A stretch of DNA of 64,000 nucleotides from Gordonibacter sp. An230 (GTDB taxonomy: Bacteria > Actinomycetota > Coriobacteriia > Coriobacteriales > Eggerthellaceae). The stretch lies in the NCBI RefSeq assembly GCF_002159915.1, contig NZ_NFJP01000023.1, positions 1-64,000 of the forward strand, read 5' to 3'. Each line of letters starts with the position of its first letter. Positions within the stretch are counted from its first letter, which is position 1. Below are positions 1 to 7,196 of the stretch, one piece after another. The notes under the pieces were generated by a model that worked only from the letters and a program-made list of their open reading frames with translations, had not been told where the DNA came from and did not search any database. A program made the translations under genes and the position numbers.

Positions 1-90
1 AGTTGTGTTTAAGAGACTGGTGTGGGGAGGGGGGAACCCAGGGCGCACTGCCGCCGGGAGGCGGCCGGGGAGCCCCCTGAATCTGCGATT

Positions 91-1032
91 TCATCGGTCA
101 AGGCCGCGTTTCCTTTCCTGCCTTTCCAGCAGCTCCAACCCCCTCACAATCCGCTCCTCGATCGTCTCGCGCGATGCGTCAGGCTTGAAGAAGCGCGCTA
201 TCTTGCTTCTGGGCATTCGGAAATGCGCGGTCTGGTTGGGCTTGCTCTCCTCCATGATGGACCGAATGAGGGCGGGAGTGAGGGCGCCCTCCTCCGCGCA
301 GCGCCTCATTCTGATCGCCTGCGCATGAGACGGAGTGCTCACCTGCTCCTCAATGGCTCGGTAAAGGGAAAGCTGCTCCGGCTTGGAGAGATAGCTGATT
401 TCCACGGCGGGCCTCATGCCGATCGACCCTTCGTCAACCATATCGAGCAGCTCGGGAAGCAGCTCGGTCAGGCGGATGTAGCGGCGAATCTGACTCGCGC
501 TCTCCCCCGACTCCCTCGCCACGAGGTCCCGCGCCTTGGTTCCGCGCAACTTGTGTTCCGATGGAACACAAGTCAGGTCCGTGCGATGCCCCTGCCGCTT
601 CAGAGCCTCGAGCTTCATCTTGTACGAGAACGCCTTTTCGCTCGGCAGGATCCGCTCGCGCTGCATGTTGGCATCGACCATCGCCACTATTGCCTCGTCG
701 CGGGTCATCTGCCTGACCACCGCAGGCACCTCGGAAAGCCCGGCGCGCTCTGCGGCGCGCTTTCTCCTGTGCCCGCTCACCAGCTCGTAACGACCGTCCT
801 CCTTCGGGCGAACCGTCAGCGGGGTGAGGATTCCGACCGAGGCGACGCTGGCGACGAGGTCGGCCATGTCGTCATCGTCTCTGACGTGGAAGGGATGGTC
901 CGGAAAGGGGTCGATCAGGGAAAGGGGAATGTCCGTCACCTTCTCCCGCAGGGCATCGTCCCTTTCTTCCTGGTCGGTGAACAGCTCATCTACAGACGGC
1001 AGATTGAAGGGTATCTCTCTCGCGCGGGGCAT
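91..1032 (-). CDS. parB: ParB/RepB/Spo0J-family partition protein
   Basis: Centromere-binding protein of a type I partition system, expected to bind parS-like sites and stimulate the ParA ATPase. The N-terminal half has the ParB nuclease-like domain with the box II motif VSGHRRKRAAERAG; a helix-turn-helix follows (ARESGESASQIRRYIRLTEL). Its length of 313 residues is normal for the family. I chose the ATG at 1032 because a strong AGGAGG lies nine bases upstream; a TTG six bases earlier is too close to that site. It overlaps the 3' end of parA by 47 bases, so the two are cotranscribed. ParAB pairs of this kind are common on plasmids and integrative elements as well as near oriC; the adjacent tRNA-derived attachment site favours an integrated element (inference). 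Confidence 0.9.
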   Translation of the reverse strand: MPRAREIPFNLPSVDELFTDQEERDDALREKVTDIPLSLIDPFPDHPFHVRDDDDMADLVASVASVGILTPLTVRPKEDGRYELVSGHRRKRAAERAGLSEVPAVVRQMTRDEAIVAMVDANMQRERILPSEKAFSYKMKLEALKRQGHRTDLTCVPSEHKLRGTKARDLVARESGESASQIRRYIRLTELLPELLDMVDEGSIGMRPAVEISYLSKPEQLSLYRAIEEQVSTPSHAQAIRMRRCAEEGALTPALIRSIMEESKPNQTAHFRMPRSKIARFFKPDASRETIEERIVRGLELLERQERKRGLDR

Positions 1033-1807
1033 CGGCAATCACCTCCTTTGCGAGCGCCGCGTACGCTGCGGCGACTTTTCCCGAGCGGTCGACGGAAAAC
1101 ACGCTCTCGCCGAATGCGGGTGCCTCCGCGGCGCGGGTCGCCATGGGGACGGTCGACTCGAAGACCTTGATCGCCCCGCCGTATTCGGCTCGGATGTTCT
1201 CCTCGGTGCGGCGTGCAAGGTTCGTCCTGGCATCAACGAGGGTGATGAGAACGCCTTCGATGGCAAGGTTTGGGTTGATGCGGCGCCTGACGCGTCCTAT
1301 GGTCTTTATGAGCTGCGTCATTCCTTTTGCAGGCAGGAACTGCGCCTGCACGGGTATGAGCACCCCGTCGGCAGCAGTGAGGGCGTTCACCGTCATCATC
1401 CCGAGGGAAGGCGGGCAGTCGATCAGCACATAGTCGTAGCCCCTCTTCGCCTCGTCGAGCCAGGTCTTAAGCGCGTGCTCTCTGCTCATGGCGTTGACGA
1501 GCGCCATGTCCGCCGCCGACAGGTCGATGTTCGCGGGCATGAGGTCTACGCCCTCCTTATGCCGGAGAACCCCTTCGAGCGGGGGGAAGGGCTCGTCGAG
1601 CATGGATTTCTCCAGGTGCGTGGAGAGGGTAGTTTCGAGCCTGTCGGGGTCCCATCCAAGCGAGGTCGTCAGATCGCCTTGAGGATCCGCGTCGACGAGC
1701 AGCACCCTCTTCCCGCGCATGGAGAGTGCTATGCCTAGGCTTGCCGCTGTCGTGCTCTTCCCGGTGCCGCCCTTTTGGTTCGCTATCGCTATCGTTCTGG
1801 TTCGCAC
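986..1807 (-). CDS. parA: ParA-family ATPase
   Basis: Walker-type partition ATPase partnering the downstream ParB. The start of the protein has the deviant Walker A box NQKGGTGKSTTAAS, followed by DADPQGDLT (A' box) and DCPPSLG (Walker B), all diagnostic for ParA/Soj. I chose the GTG at 1807 because it follows AAAGGGGAAGAA and places the Walker box about ten residues from the N terminus, as in short chromosomal/ICE-type ParA proteins without an N-terminal operator-binding domain; an open frame continues upstream but looks non-coding. The protein is 273 residues. Its start overlaps the end of the upstream small gene by 19 bases. Confidence 0.93.
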   Translation of the reverse strand: MRTRTIAIANQKGGTGKSTTAASLGIALSMRGKRVLLVDADPQGDLTTSLGWDPDRLETTLSTHLEKSMLDEPFPPLEGVLRHKEGVDLMPANIDLSAADMALVNAMSREHALKTWLDEAKRGYDYVLIDCPPSLGMMTVNALTAADGVLIPVQAQFLPAKGMTQLIKTIGRVRRRINPNLAIEGVLITLVDARTNLARRTEENIRAEYGGAIKVFESTVPMATRAAEAPAFGESVFSVDRSGKVAAAYAALAKEVIADAPRERDTLQSAVCR

Positions 1808-2226
1808 GGCTTCTTCCCCTTTCCGCGGTGCAGCTTCGGCGCTTGCCTGGAGGGAAGGGGCTCGTCCTGCATCTCCAGATGGTCGTGCACGTACATCATA
1901 AGAGCCCTGTTGCCGGGGACGATTCTGGGCACCGCCAGATCGAGCCTCACCTTCGAGAAGGCGGGGAGGTTCTCGTTCGATTCGAGCAGCGACACGACCT
2001 CGAATACCCTTCGCCTGTTCAGCGAGAAAGGCGGAGGAGGGGCGGGATCGTAGCCGAACCTCGCCTCGATGCGGACGAGCACGAGGCATTCGCCGTCTTT
2101 GGCTGCGATGTCCGCAATGCCGCTTCCCAGGTCGCTGATGTCTGGCAATACGACGCTCATGCCCCTTGATTTGATGAACGCCTCGGTTATTTTTCTGACC
2201 TTGTCCTCTGGCTGCAATTTCTCCAC
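1789..2226 (-). CDS. Small protein with YraN/UPF0102-like nuclease fold signature
   Basis: First gene of the par operon, 145 residues from the GTG at 2226, which follows AGAGAGGAG by seven bases; a GTG at 2253 is possible but has no good ribosome site. The pattern GSGIADIAAKDGECLVLVRI, then ARF, a helix beginning NRRRVFEVV, and a strand SKVRLDLAVP follows the order of the YraN/UPF0102 family (G-x-x-D-hydrophobic-A, LVFVEVKTR, a helix, then VRFDVV). The lysine of the family's E-V-K-T-R motif is not present (V-R-I-E-A-R), so catalysis is doubtful. The family assignment is a pattern match by eye. Position and 19-base overlap with parA suggest a role in the element's partition or transfer, which is inference. 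Confidence 0.55.
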   Translation of the reverse strand: MEKLQPEDKVRKITEAFIKSRGMSVVLPDISDLGSGIADIAAKDGECLVLVRIEARFGYDPAPPPPFSLNRRRVFEVVSLLESNENLPAFSKVRLDLAVPRIVPGNRALMMYVHDHLEMQDEPLPSRQAPKLHRGKGKKPCEPER

Positions 2227-2789
2227 GTCTGCTCTCCTCTCTCGGTCGCGCACCTGCTTTTCGTGCTCTGGGCTCGGACTTCACGCTTTGCCGATACGAC
2301 GCACAAATCGTTATCGGGTGGTCAGAAGAGCGTGTTTCGAATAATCGGCACGAGATTGCTTGGTCTGGACTAATGCGCGCTTGCCTCATCTAGATCCGTT
2401 TCGTTTAGCTGTCGCAAAGAACAGGCACGCTGAGCCGTTGCGTTTTATCCAGATCATTTTTGGTTCTAGTTTTTGCTAATCCGCAAGGATGCACGTACCG
2501 CTCTCTTGCGACGGCATCGGGGCGGATAAGCTACCCGCCCCTTATGTATGCAGAAAACGAGACTCCGAAACGAGCTTTGCCCGATAAGAAACTTGAAGAC
2601 AAGCGAACGGTGTTGGGTCGAACCGTTGTCGCAATGCACAGCAAAAGGCATAACGCAGTGAATTACAGTGAAATTCGTCAAAATCTTGCAAGCGCAATAT
2701 ACATATACGATAAGTAAGCCTCTTCGTATAACCGCTGGTAGACTCAATGTTTTCTTCGAAAGAAGGCATTTTCTATCGTAAACATTCAT
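2227..2789. other. Non-coding end of the integrated element, noticeably AT-richer
   Basis: Between the par operon and the attachment site I see no convincing gene. Composition drops in GC from about 2390 onward, unlike the flanking chromosome. It contains an imperfect inverted repeat listed separately (2291-2317) and a short hairpin (GGGGCGG at 2519-2525 with CCGCCCC at 2535-2541) followed by TTAT. Short open frames on both strands lack ribosome sites and recognisable domains. Confidence 0.5.
2291..2317. promoter_or_regulatory. Imperfect inverted repeat upstream of the par operon, possible operator or parS-like site
   Basis: CCGATACGA at 2291-2299 is mirrored by TCGTTATCGG at 2308-2317 (one-base gap), 65 bases upstream of the first gene of the operon. 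A further copy of the half-site motif ATCGG lies at about 2343-2347. ParA or ParB proteins often repress their own operons through such repeats, so an operator or centromere role is plausible, but nothing in the sequence proves it. Confidence 0.3.
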
Positions 2790-2851
2790 GCTGGGAGAGC
2801 ATCACGTTCGCAACGTGGGGGTCGTGGGTTCGAATCCCATCATCTCCACCA
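2790..2851 (+). other. Attachment site: 3' fragment of tRNA-Ala (anticodon CGC)
   Basis: The 62 bases fold as the 3' part of a tRNA: end of the D loop, D-stem strand GAGC, anticodon stem TCACG/CGTGG with loop TTCGCAA (anticodon CGC), T arm GTGGG-TTCGAAT-CCCAT, acceptor strand CATCTCC, discriminator A and encoded CCA. U at position 70 fits the G3:U70 identity pair of tRNA-Ala. The 5' acceptor strand and 5' half of the D arm are absent; upstream is AT-rich unrelated DNA. This is the classic remnant left when an integrative element enters the 3' end of a tRNA gene: the intact tRNA should be at the other end of the element, outside the window. The par operon therefore belongs to the element and the nrf side to the chromosome. 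Confidence 0.8.
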
Positions 2852-2863
2852 CGGAATCTTGAG

Positions 2864-2891
2864 GGCCGGAGGATCAGCCTCCGGCCTTTTT
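2864..2891 (+). terminator. Rho-independent terminator (of the original tRNA gene)
   Basis: A 9-bp perfect stem, GGCCGGAGG (2864-2872) with CCTCCGGCC (2878-2886), loop ATCAG, followed by five T. It sits 12 bases after the CCA end, as expected for the terminator of the split tRNA gene. Confidence 0.85.
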
Positions 2892-3696
2892 GCATGCTGC
2901 GATTTCCGTAAGCGCGTCTCTTCGTGCTGGTGGATGATCGGCTCAGAGGGCCGTTCGGATTCGCTTGGCCGCTCCTGTGCGTCTGCCTCGCCCTGTTCTT
3001 CGAGGGATATTCGCGATCAGCAAACGGCTTCGTTGTCGCGATGGGCGCGTTAGGACTGCTCGGAGGCCTCGCATCTTCCGCCCCTTCTTTTCCTGCCCCT
3101 GAAATCGTTCGCTGATCGTGCGTATCTCGATCGAGGATCGCTTTGCGTGGACGCGGAAGGCGCGTGATCGGTGCGGGCGATAGAAGAAAGACCGAGCAGC
3201 ACGTTTGGAAAGAAAGGATCGCCAAGTCCGCATGTCGAGCGGCTTCCTACGCGCGAGGGCGTGGCGGGCGAATCGGAAAAGCCCCTTTTCCTGCAGCGCT
3301 CTTCACGGGGGGGGGGTCGCGTGGGTCGGCTCTCGCGCATGCGCAGGCGACCGTGCTTTTCGGCGCGTGCCGAGATCGCAGGCGGCTGCAGCCCTTCCGG
3401 ACCACTTCGGCCTCTCAGATGCTGATTTCGGCCTGATCAGCCCCTCATGCTGCGCTGCTGATCGCGAGGTTCCGACCGCTTCGGCAGAGCCTATTCCCGT
3501 CGCGGAGACGAGGGAGGCTCTGCAAGACGCGTGGCGAGCCGGCAATGGGCGAGGGGCCCCATGCGGGACGCCCGACTAGGATTTTCCCCTTGCTTGATCG
3601 GGGAATTCCCTGACGCTCGCCAAGGTCGCCGTCTCGACGGAAAGGGCCGTGTATATTTCATGGAGGAGTGACCGCCAGACGAAAGGAGGAGGGCTC
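2892..3696. other. Intergenic region upstream of nrfA, no gene recognised
   Basis: About 800 bases without a convincing coding frame; a 63-residue hydrophobic frame at 2924-3115 has no ribosome site. Near nrfA there is a short dyad, TTCCCC (3584-3589) with GGGGAA (3600-3605), and a TATATT (about 3651) that could be a -10 element. The nrfA promoter probably lies in the last 120 bases. Confidence 0.4.
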
Positions 3697-5031
3697 ATGA
3701 CGAAGGTCAAGAGAAACAAGGCTGTGCTCTGGGGCGCCTCGCTGTGCGCGTTCGGCCTGGTTGCAGGTCTCGCCGCATGCGCGCCGCAGTCTGCGACCGA
3801 TGCGGGCGACGATGCGGGCGCGACAAGCAGCGCCAAGCTTCCGCAGCAGGAGGGAACGCCCGAAGCGGACGAGTACGGCGTGGTCACCGCCGAAGCGTGG
3901 AAGGACGTCTATCCTTACCAGTACAACTCTTACATGGAGAACGAGGCGAATTCGCCCGATTCGGGCAAGCATGATTACCTAGAGCTGTACCCCGCCTTGA
4001 ACACGATGTACAAAGGCTACGCGTTCGCGCTGGGATACGACGAGGCGTCCAGCCACGTCTATGCGCTCCAAAGCGTGAAGGAATCACCGCGCACCACGAA
4101 GAAAGAGCAGATGGCGAACTGCATCACCTGCAAGACGCCCCAGTTCACGGCGAAGGTCGGCAGCGAGGGCGACGGGGTGTACGCCGAGAAGTTCAACGAT
4201 ATGATCGGTGAGTTCACCGAGCCGATCAGCTGCTACAACTGCCACGAGAACGAGCCTCAGTCGCTGAGCGTGACCGGACAGTACTTCGTGAAGTCGCTCG
4301 GGAGCGATTACGGCGAGGCGAGCGAGATCCCCATGGACTCGCAGGTGTGCGGGCAATGCCACAACGAATACTACTTCGATCCCGACACGAAGGTCACCAC
4401 CAATCCCTACGAGGGTGCCGACGAGATGACTCCCGACGCCATTCTGGCGTACTACGACGAGCGCGGGTACAAGGATTGGGAGCATGCTGATACGCTCGCC
4501 CCGATGATCAAGGTACAGCACACCGAGTTCGAGACGATGTACGGCGGCGATAAGGCCCCCATGGCGAAGCAGGGTTACAGCTGCGCCGATTGCCATATGG
4601 GTGTCACCGAGGGCGAGGACGGCGAGTACACCTCGCATAACTGGACGAGCCCGCTTGAGAACCAACAGCTCGTCGAGAGCGATTGCAGCTCGTGCCATGA
4701 CGACCTCGAGAAGAAGGTGAAGGACATTCAGGCGGAGGAAGAGGAGCGCGTGACGTCGATCAGCGAGAAGATCGAGCAGCTGATCAAACAGGTTTCCGAA
4801 CGCTACGCCGACGAGATCTCCGCCATCAAGGCCGCCAAAGAGGCGGGTGGCGAGGTTCCAGCAGCCTCCGAGGAGCTTCAGAGCCTGTGGACTCTGCAGC
4901 GCAACGCCCAGTTCTACTGGGATTTCGTGATGGTGGAGAACAGCGAGGGCGCGCACAACTCCGTGCTGACCCGCGAGACGCTCGACAAGGCCGAGGCCGC
5001 GGTCGACGAAGGGCTCGCACTGCTTGCGTAG
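3697..5031 (+). CDS. nrfA: Pentahaem cytochrome c nitrite reductase, catalytic subunit
   Basis: Reduces nitrite to ammonium by six electrons outside the membrane. The 444-residue protein begins with a lipoprotein signal (lipobox LAAC, Cys-28), so it is anchored rather than free. Haem sites: CITCK (142-146), the lysine-ligated catalytic haem typical of NrfA, then CYNCH (179), CGQCH (218), CADCH (296) and CSSCH (330). The calcium/active-site segment KVQH (272-275) is present. The C terminus is helical, as in the dimerising helices of NrfA. Start: ATG at 3697 after AAAGGAGG; an upstream ATG would add 16 residues before the signal and has no ribosome site. An nrfH-like gene follows, but 447 bases away and with its own promoter-like sequence. 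Confidence 0.97.
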   Translation: MTKVKRNKAVLWGASLCAFGLVAGLAACAPQSATDAGDDAGATSSAKLPQQEGTPEADEYGVVTAEAWKDVYPYQYNSYMENEANSPDSGKHDYLELYPALNTMYKGYAFALGYDEASSHVYALQSVKESPRTTKKEQMANCITCKTPQFTAKVGSEGDGVYAEKFNDMIGEFTEPISCYNCHENEPQSLSVTGQYFVKSLGSDYGEASEIPMDSQVCGQCHNEYYFDPDTKVTTNPYEGADEMTPDAILAYYDERGYKDWEHADTLAPMIKVQHTEFETMYGGDKAPMAKQGYSCADCHMGVTEGEDGEYTSHNWTSPLENQQLVESDCSSCHDDLEKKVKDIQAEEEERVTSISEKIEQLIKQVSERYADEISAIKAAKEAGGEVPAASEELQSLWTLQRNAQFYWDFVMVENSEGAHNSVLTRETLDKAEAAVDEGLALLA

Positions 5032-5082
5032 CTGCTGCCTGAATTGGCGCATGCGCCTGGAGCATTTTCGGTTCAGAGGGCT

Positions 5083-5123
5083 GCGGGCGGGGCGCGGGTG
5101 CTTACTCCCCGCGCCCCGCCCGC
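5083..5123 (+). terminator. Strong 16-bp GC hairpin after nrfA, candidate terminator without a T tract
   Basis: Positions 5083-5098 and 5108-5123 form a perfect 16-bp stem of G and C around a 9-base loop, 50 bases after the nrfA stop. No T run follows, so it may be a Rho-assisted terminator or an mRNA 3'-end stabiliser rather than a classical intrinsic terminator. Confidence 0.5.
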
Positions 5124-5353
5124 GCTTCGCGACGGGCGCGCCCTTCCCCGGCGACGCTGCGTTTGCGCTCGGCGTCCACCGCCTCTTTTCGCAACGCGGT
5201 TTCGTCGGTGTGCGCGAAAGGGCGGCCCCTTCGTTAAGCCTTCGGTTCCCTTTGCCCTCCAAGCGAGAAAGAGGGTCGAAAAAGCCGATTCACACGAAAA
5301 ACGGGGGTGTTTCGGGCTAATTCCCCCCAAATGGGTGATAGGTTTTTTGTCGC

Positions 5354-5381
5354 TTGAACGCTAGGATGCATGTGGTAAAGT
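5354..5381 (+). promoter_or_regulatory. Candidate promoter for the nrfH-like gene
   Basis: TTGAAC (5354-5359), 16-bp spacer, TAAAGT (5376-5381), about 98 bases before the start codon. It gives a reason to think nrfA and the downstream cytochrome gene are not strictly one transcript. Confidence 0.4.
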
Positions 5382-5478
5382 GCTTGTGTTTCCGTTTGGG
5401 GCCGATTCGACGGCGCTCGATTTACGGAAGCGAACGGAGATGCAAGCCTGAGAGAAGAAGAGAGGAGGTTAAGAGAGC

Positions 5479-6183
5479 ATGAGCGAAGAGGAGACCAAAG
5501 TGGAAGCCGCCACCGAGGCAGCCGCCAACAACGATGCTCCCATGACCGAGGAAGCCGCTCCCAAGAAAACGGGAATGAAGAAGTGGCCGATCGTCGTGGG
5601 CGTCGTGGTGGTCGTCTTGATTGCAGCCGGTGCCGGCTTCTGGGTTTGGCATGAGCAGCCGAGCTTCTGCAACGCCATCTGCCATACGCCGATGGATCCG
5701 TACCTGCCCACCTACGAGGCGGAGCCGGGCCAGCCGTCCGTCGACAAGTGGGGCAACGAGGTTGCCGACGCGTCCAGCATGATGGCCGCCACGCACCGCG
5801 CCCAGGAGGGCACGACCTGCATGGGCTGCCACGTCCCGTCCCTCGGCGAGCAGATCAGCGAGGGCGCCAACTGGATCACGGGCAGCTACGTGTACCCGCT
5901 CGAGGAGCGCGACCTCGACCAGCTGACCGAGGCGCGCGGGCTCGAGGGCGAGCAGTTCTGCCTGAACGAGGCCTGCCATAACATGACGCGCGACGATCTC
6001 GCGGGCATGACCGAGGACATGGATTACAATCCGCACGTGTCGCAGCACGGCGAGATCGACTGCAGCGAGTGCCACAAGGCGCACCGCGCCTCCGTGGACT
6101 ACTGCACGCAGTGCCACACCGAGAGCAAGCTGCCCGCCGGCTGGCTGACGAGCGCCGAGGCCAACAAGCTTCAGGGCGCGTAG
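5479..6183 (+). CDS. nrfH: NapC/NirT/NrfH-type membrane-anchored multihaem cytochrome c
   Basis: Probable menaquinol dehydrogenase passing electrons to NrfA. The 234-residue protein has an acidic, Ala/Glu-rich cytoplasmic N terminus, one membrane segment (about 37-57) and five candidate haem sites: CX3CH (CNAICH, 64-69), CMGCH (114), CX4CH (CLNEACH, 161-167), CSECH (195) and CTQCH (209). Canonical NrfH has four CXXCH sites, so both the number and the two expanded spacings are unusual. Met-72 shortly after the first site recalls the NrfH haem-1 Met region. The start is ATG at 5479 after AGAGGAGG. Order nrfA then nrfH is the reverse of the common nrfHA. The family is secure; the exact partner is inferred from adjacency. 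Confidence 0.85.
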   Translation: MSEEETKVEAATEAAANNDAPMTEEAAPKKTGMKKWPIVVGVVVVVLIAAGAGFWVWHEQPSFCNAICHTPMDPYLPTYEAEPGQPSVDKWGNEVADASSMMAATHRAQEGTTCMGCHVPSLGEQISEGANWITGSYVYPLEERDLDQLTEARGLEGEQFCLNEACHNMTRDDLAGMTEDMDYNPHVSQHGEIDCSECHKAHRASVDYCTQCHTESKLPAGWLTSAEANKLQGA

Positions 6184-6237
6184 GCCGCACGGCGCGACTT
6201 TTCCGTCTGACGGCGGACGGAGAACCGAATAGCGAGA

Positions 6238-6280
6238 GGGAGCCCGCCTCAAGCGCGTGAGCGCTTGGACGGGCTCCCTT
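6238..6280 (+). terminator. Terminator-like hairpin after the nrfH-like gene
   Basis: GGGAGCCCG (6238-6246) pairs with CGGGCTCCC (6270-6278), enclosing an inner CAAGCGC/GCGCTTG stem; it ends in TT only. It lies 55 bases past the stop codon and separates nrfH from the ccm operon. Confidence 0.55.
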
Positions 6281-6455
6281 GTCAAAGACTCGAAGAACGA
6301 AATGACCTCAACGGGGCATGCGCCGCGATTTCGACGCACGGCGCGGTCGATGCGATGCGGCTCCGTGGTGAATCTTTGAATTCCGCGCCATTGCGTTCTT
6401 CGGAACTTTGCGGTACGTGAAAATGACCGCGAGAGAATCACTCGAGGAGGCGAAC

Positions 6456-7121
6456 GTGAACGCGAAAACGAAGCGGCGCATGGGCGTGGTGACCGGAGTC
6501 ATCGTCATCGTGCTGATCGTTGTCCTGGCTGTCGTGGCCGGATCCGGTTCGGCGAAGGCGGTGACGGTGGCGGATGCTGCGACCGGCGGCTTTGCTGATC
6601 AGAGAATACAGGTGACCGGCAACGTCGTCGAGAATTCGTTTCAAACGAACGACGATGTGCTGACTTTCTCGATCTTCGATCCCGAGGGCGATCCCTCTCA
6701 GGAGCTCAAGGTGCGCTACGACGGGGGTGTGTCCGCCACGTTCGGCAACGACGTGACGGCCATCTGCACGGGCAAGATCGGCGAAGACGGCGTGCTCCAT
6801 GCCAGCGAACTCGTCACGAAGTGCCCGTCGAAGTACGAGAACGCCTCCGAGGCCCTCACGATCGCGCGGCTGCTCGAGTACGGGGAAGAGGTCGCGGGCA
6901 AGCCCGTCAAGGTAGCCGGTCAGGTGAAGGCCGGCACGCTCGCTGCGGTGGACTCGGATGAGCGTCTCGTTCTCGTCGACCCCGAGAGCGGGGACGAGCT
7001 TTCCGTGCTCTACGACGGGGCGATTCCCGAGGGGGTGTCCGACGGCGCGGGCCTCGTGCTGACCGGCTCGCTCGACGAGCAGGGTAAGTTTGCGGCAACC
7101 GATTTGGCCCTCGAAGGATAA
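6456..7121 (+). CDS. ccmE: CcmE-like haem chaperone, Cys-type, with tandem OB domains
   Basis: Periplasmic haem carrier of cytochrome c maturation system I. The 221-residue protein has an N-terminal membrane anchor (about 10-29) and a CcmE-type OB fold with LKVRYDGGV and the terminal motif CPSKY (Cys-123 to Tyr-127). In most CcmE the haem-binding motif is HxxxY; a CxxxY form is known from Desulfovibrio-type and archaeal Ccm systems. Residues about 143-221 repeat the fold (KPVKVAGQVK, LSVLYDGAIPEG, LTGSLDEQGKF) without Cys, His or Tyr ligand, so this looks like an internal duplication. GTG at 6456 is preferred because GAGGAGG lies five bases upstream; an in-frame start at 6408 has no such site. 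It leads the ccm operon. Confidence 0.85.
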   Translation: MNAKTKRRMGVVTGVIVIVLIVVLAVVAGSGSAKAVTVADAATGGFADQRIQVTGNVVENSFQTNDDVLTFSIFDPEGDPSQELKVRYDGGVSATFGNDVTAICTGKIGEDGVLHASELVTKCPSKYENASEALTIARLLEYGEEVAGKPVKVAGQVKAGTLAAVDSDERLVLVDPESGDELSVLYDGAIPEGVSDGAGLVLTGSLDEQGKFAATDLALEG

Positions 7122-7153
7122 GCTCCGCGCGCCTCTTGCATGGTAACGTGACA

Positions 7154-7177
7154 GGCGGCGGGCCCGTGCCCGCCGCC
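7154..7177 (+). other. Hairpin between ccmE and ccmF
   Basis: GGCGGCGGGC (7154-7163) and GCCCGCCGCC (7168-7177) form a perfect 10-bp stem with a 4-base loop and no T run, 20 bases before the ccmF start. It may reduce read-through or protect the upstream mRNA, setting different CcmE and CcmF levels. Confidence 0.4.
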
Positions 7178-7196
7178 GTCTGAAAGGATAGAGCGC

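Noticed and set aside
22-1170. Plus-strand frame of 382 codons over parB
   Set aside because: Antisense shadow of parB and parA; composition is Arg/His-rich and no family is recognisable.
2924-3115. 63-residue hydrophobic frame
   Set aside because: Could pass for a membrane protein, but there is no ribosome site and composition follows the surrounding non-coding DNA.
2773-3225. Minus-strand frame of 150 codons ending in a GIRTHDP-type peptide
   Set aside because: Its 3' part is the antisense of the tRNA-Ala fragment, a well-known source of false protein calls, and the rest has no domain or ribosome site.
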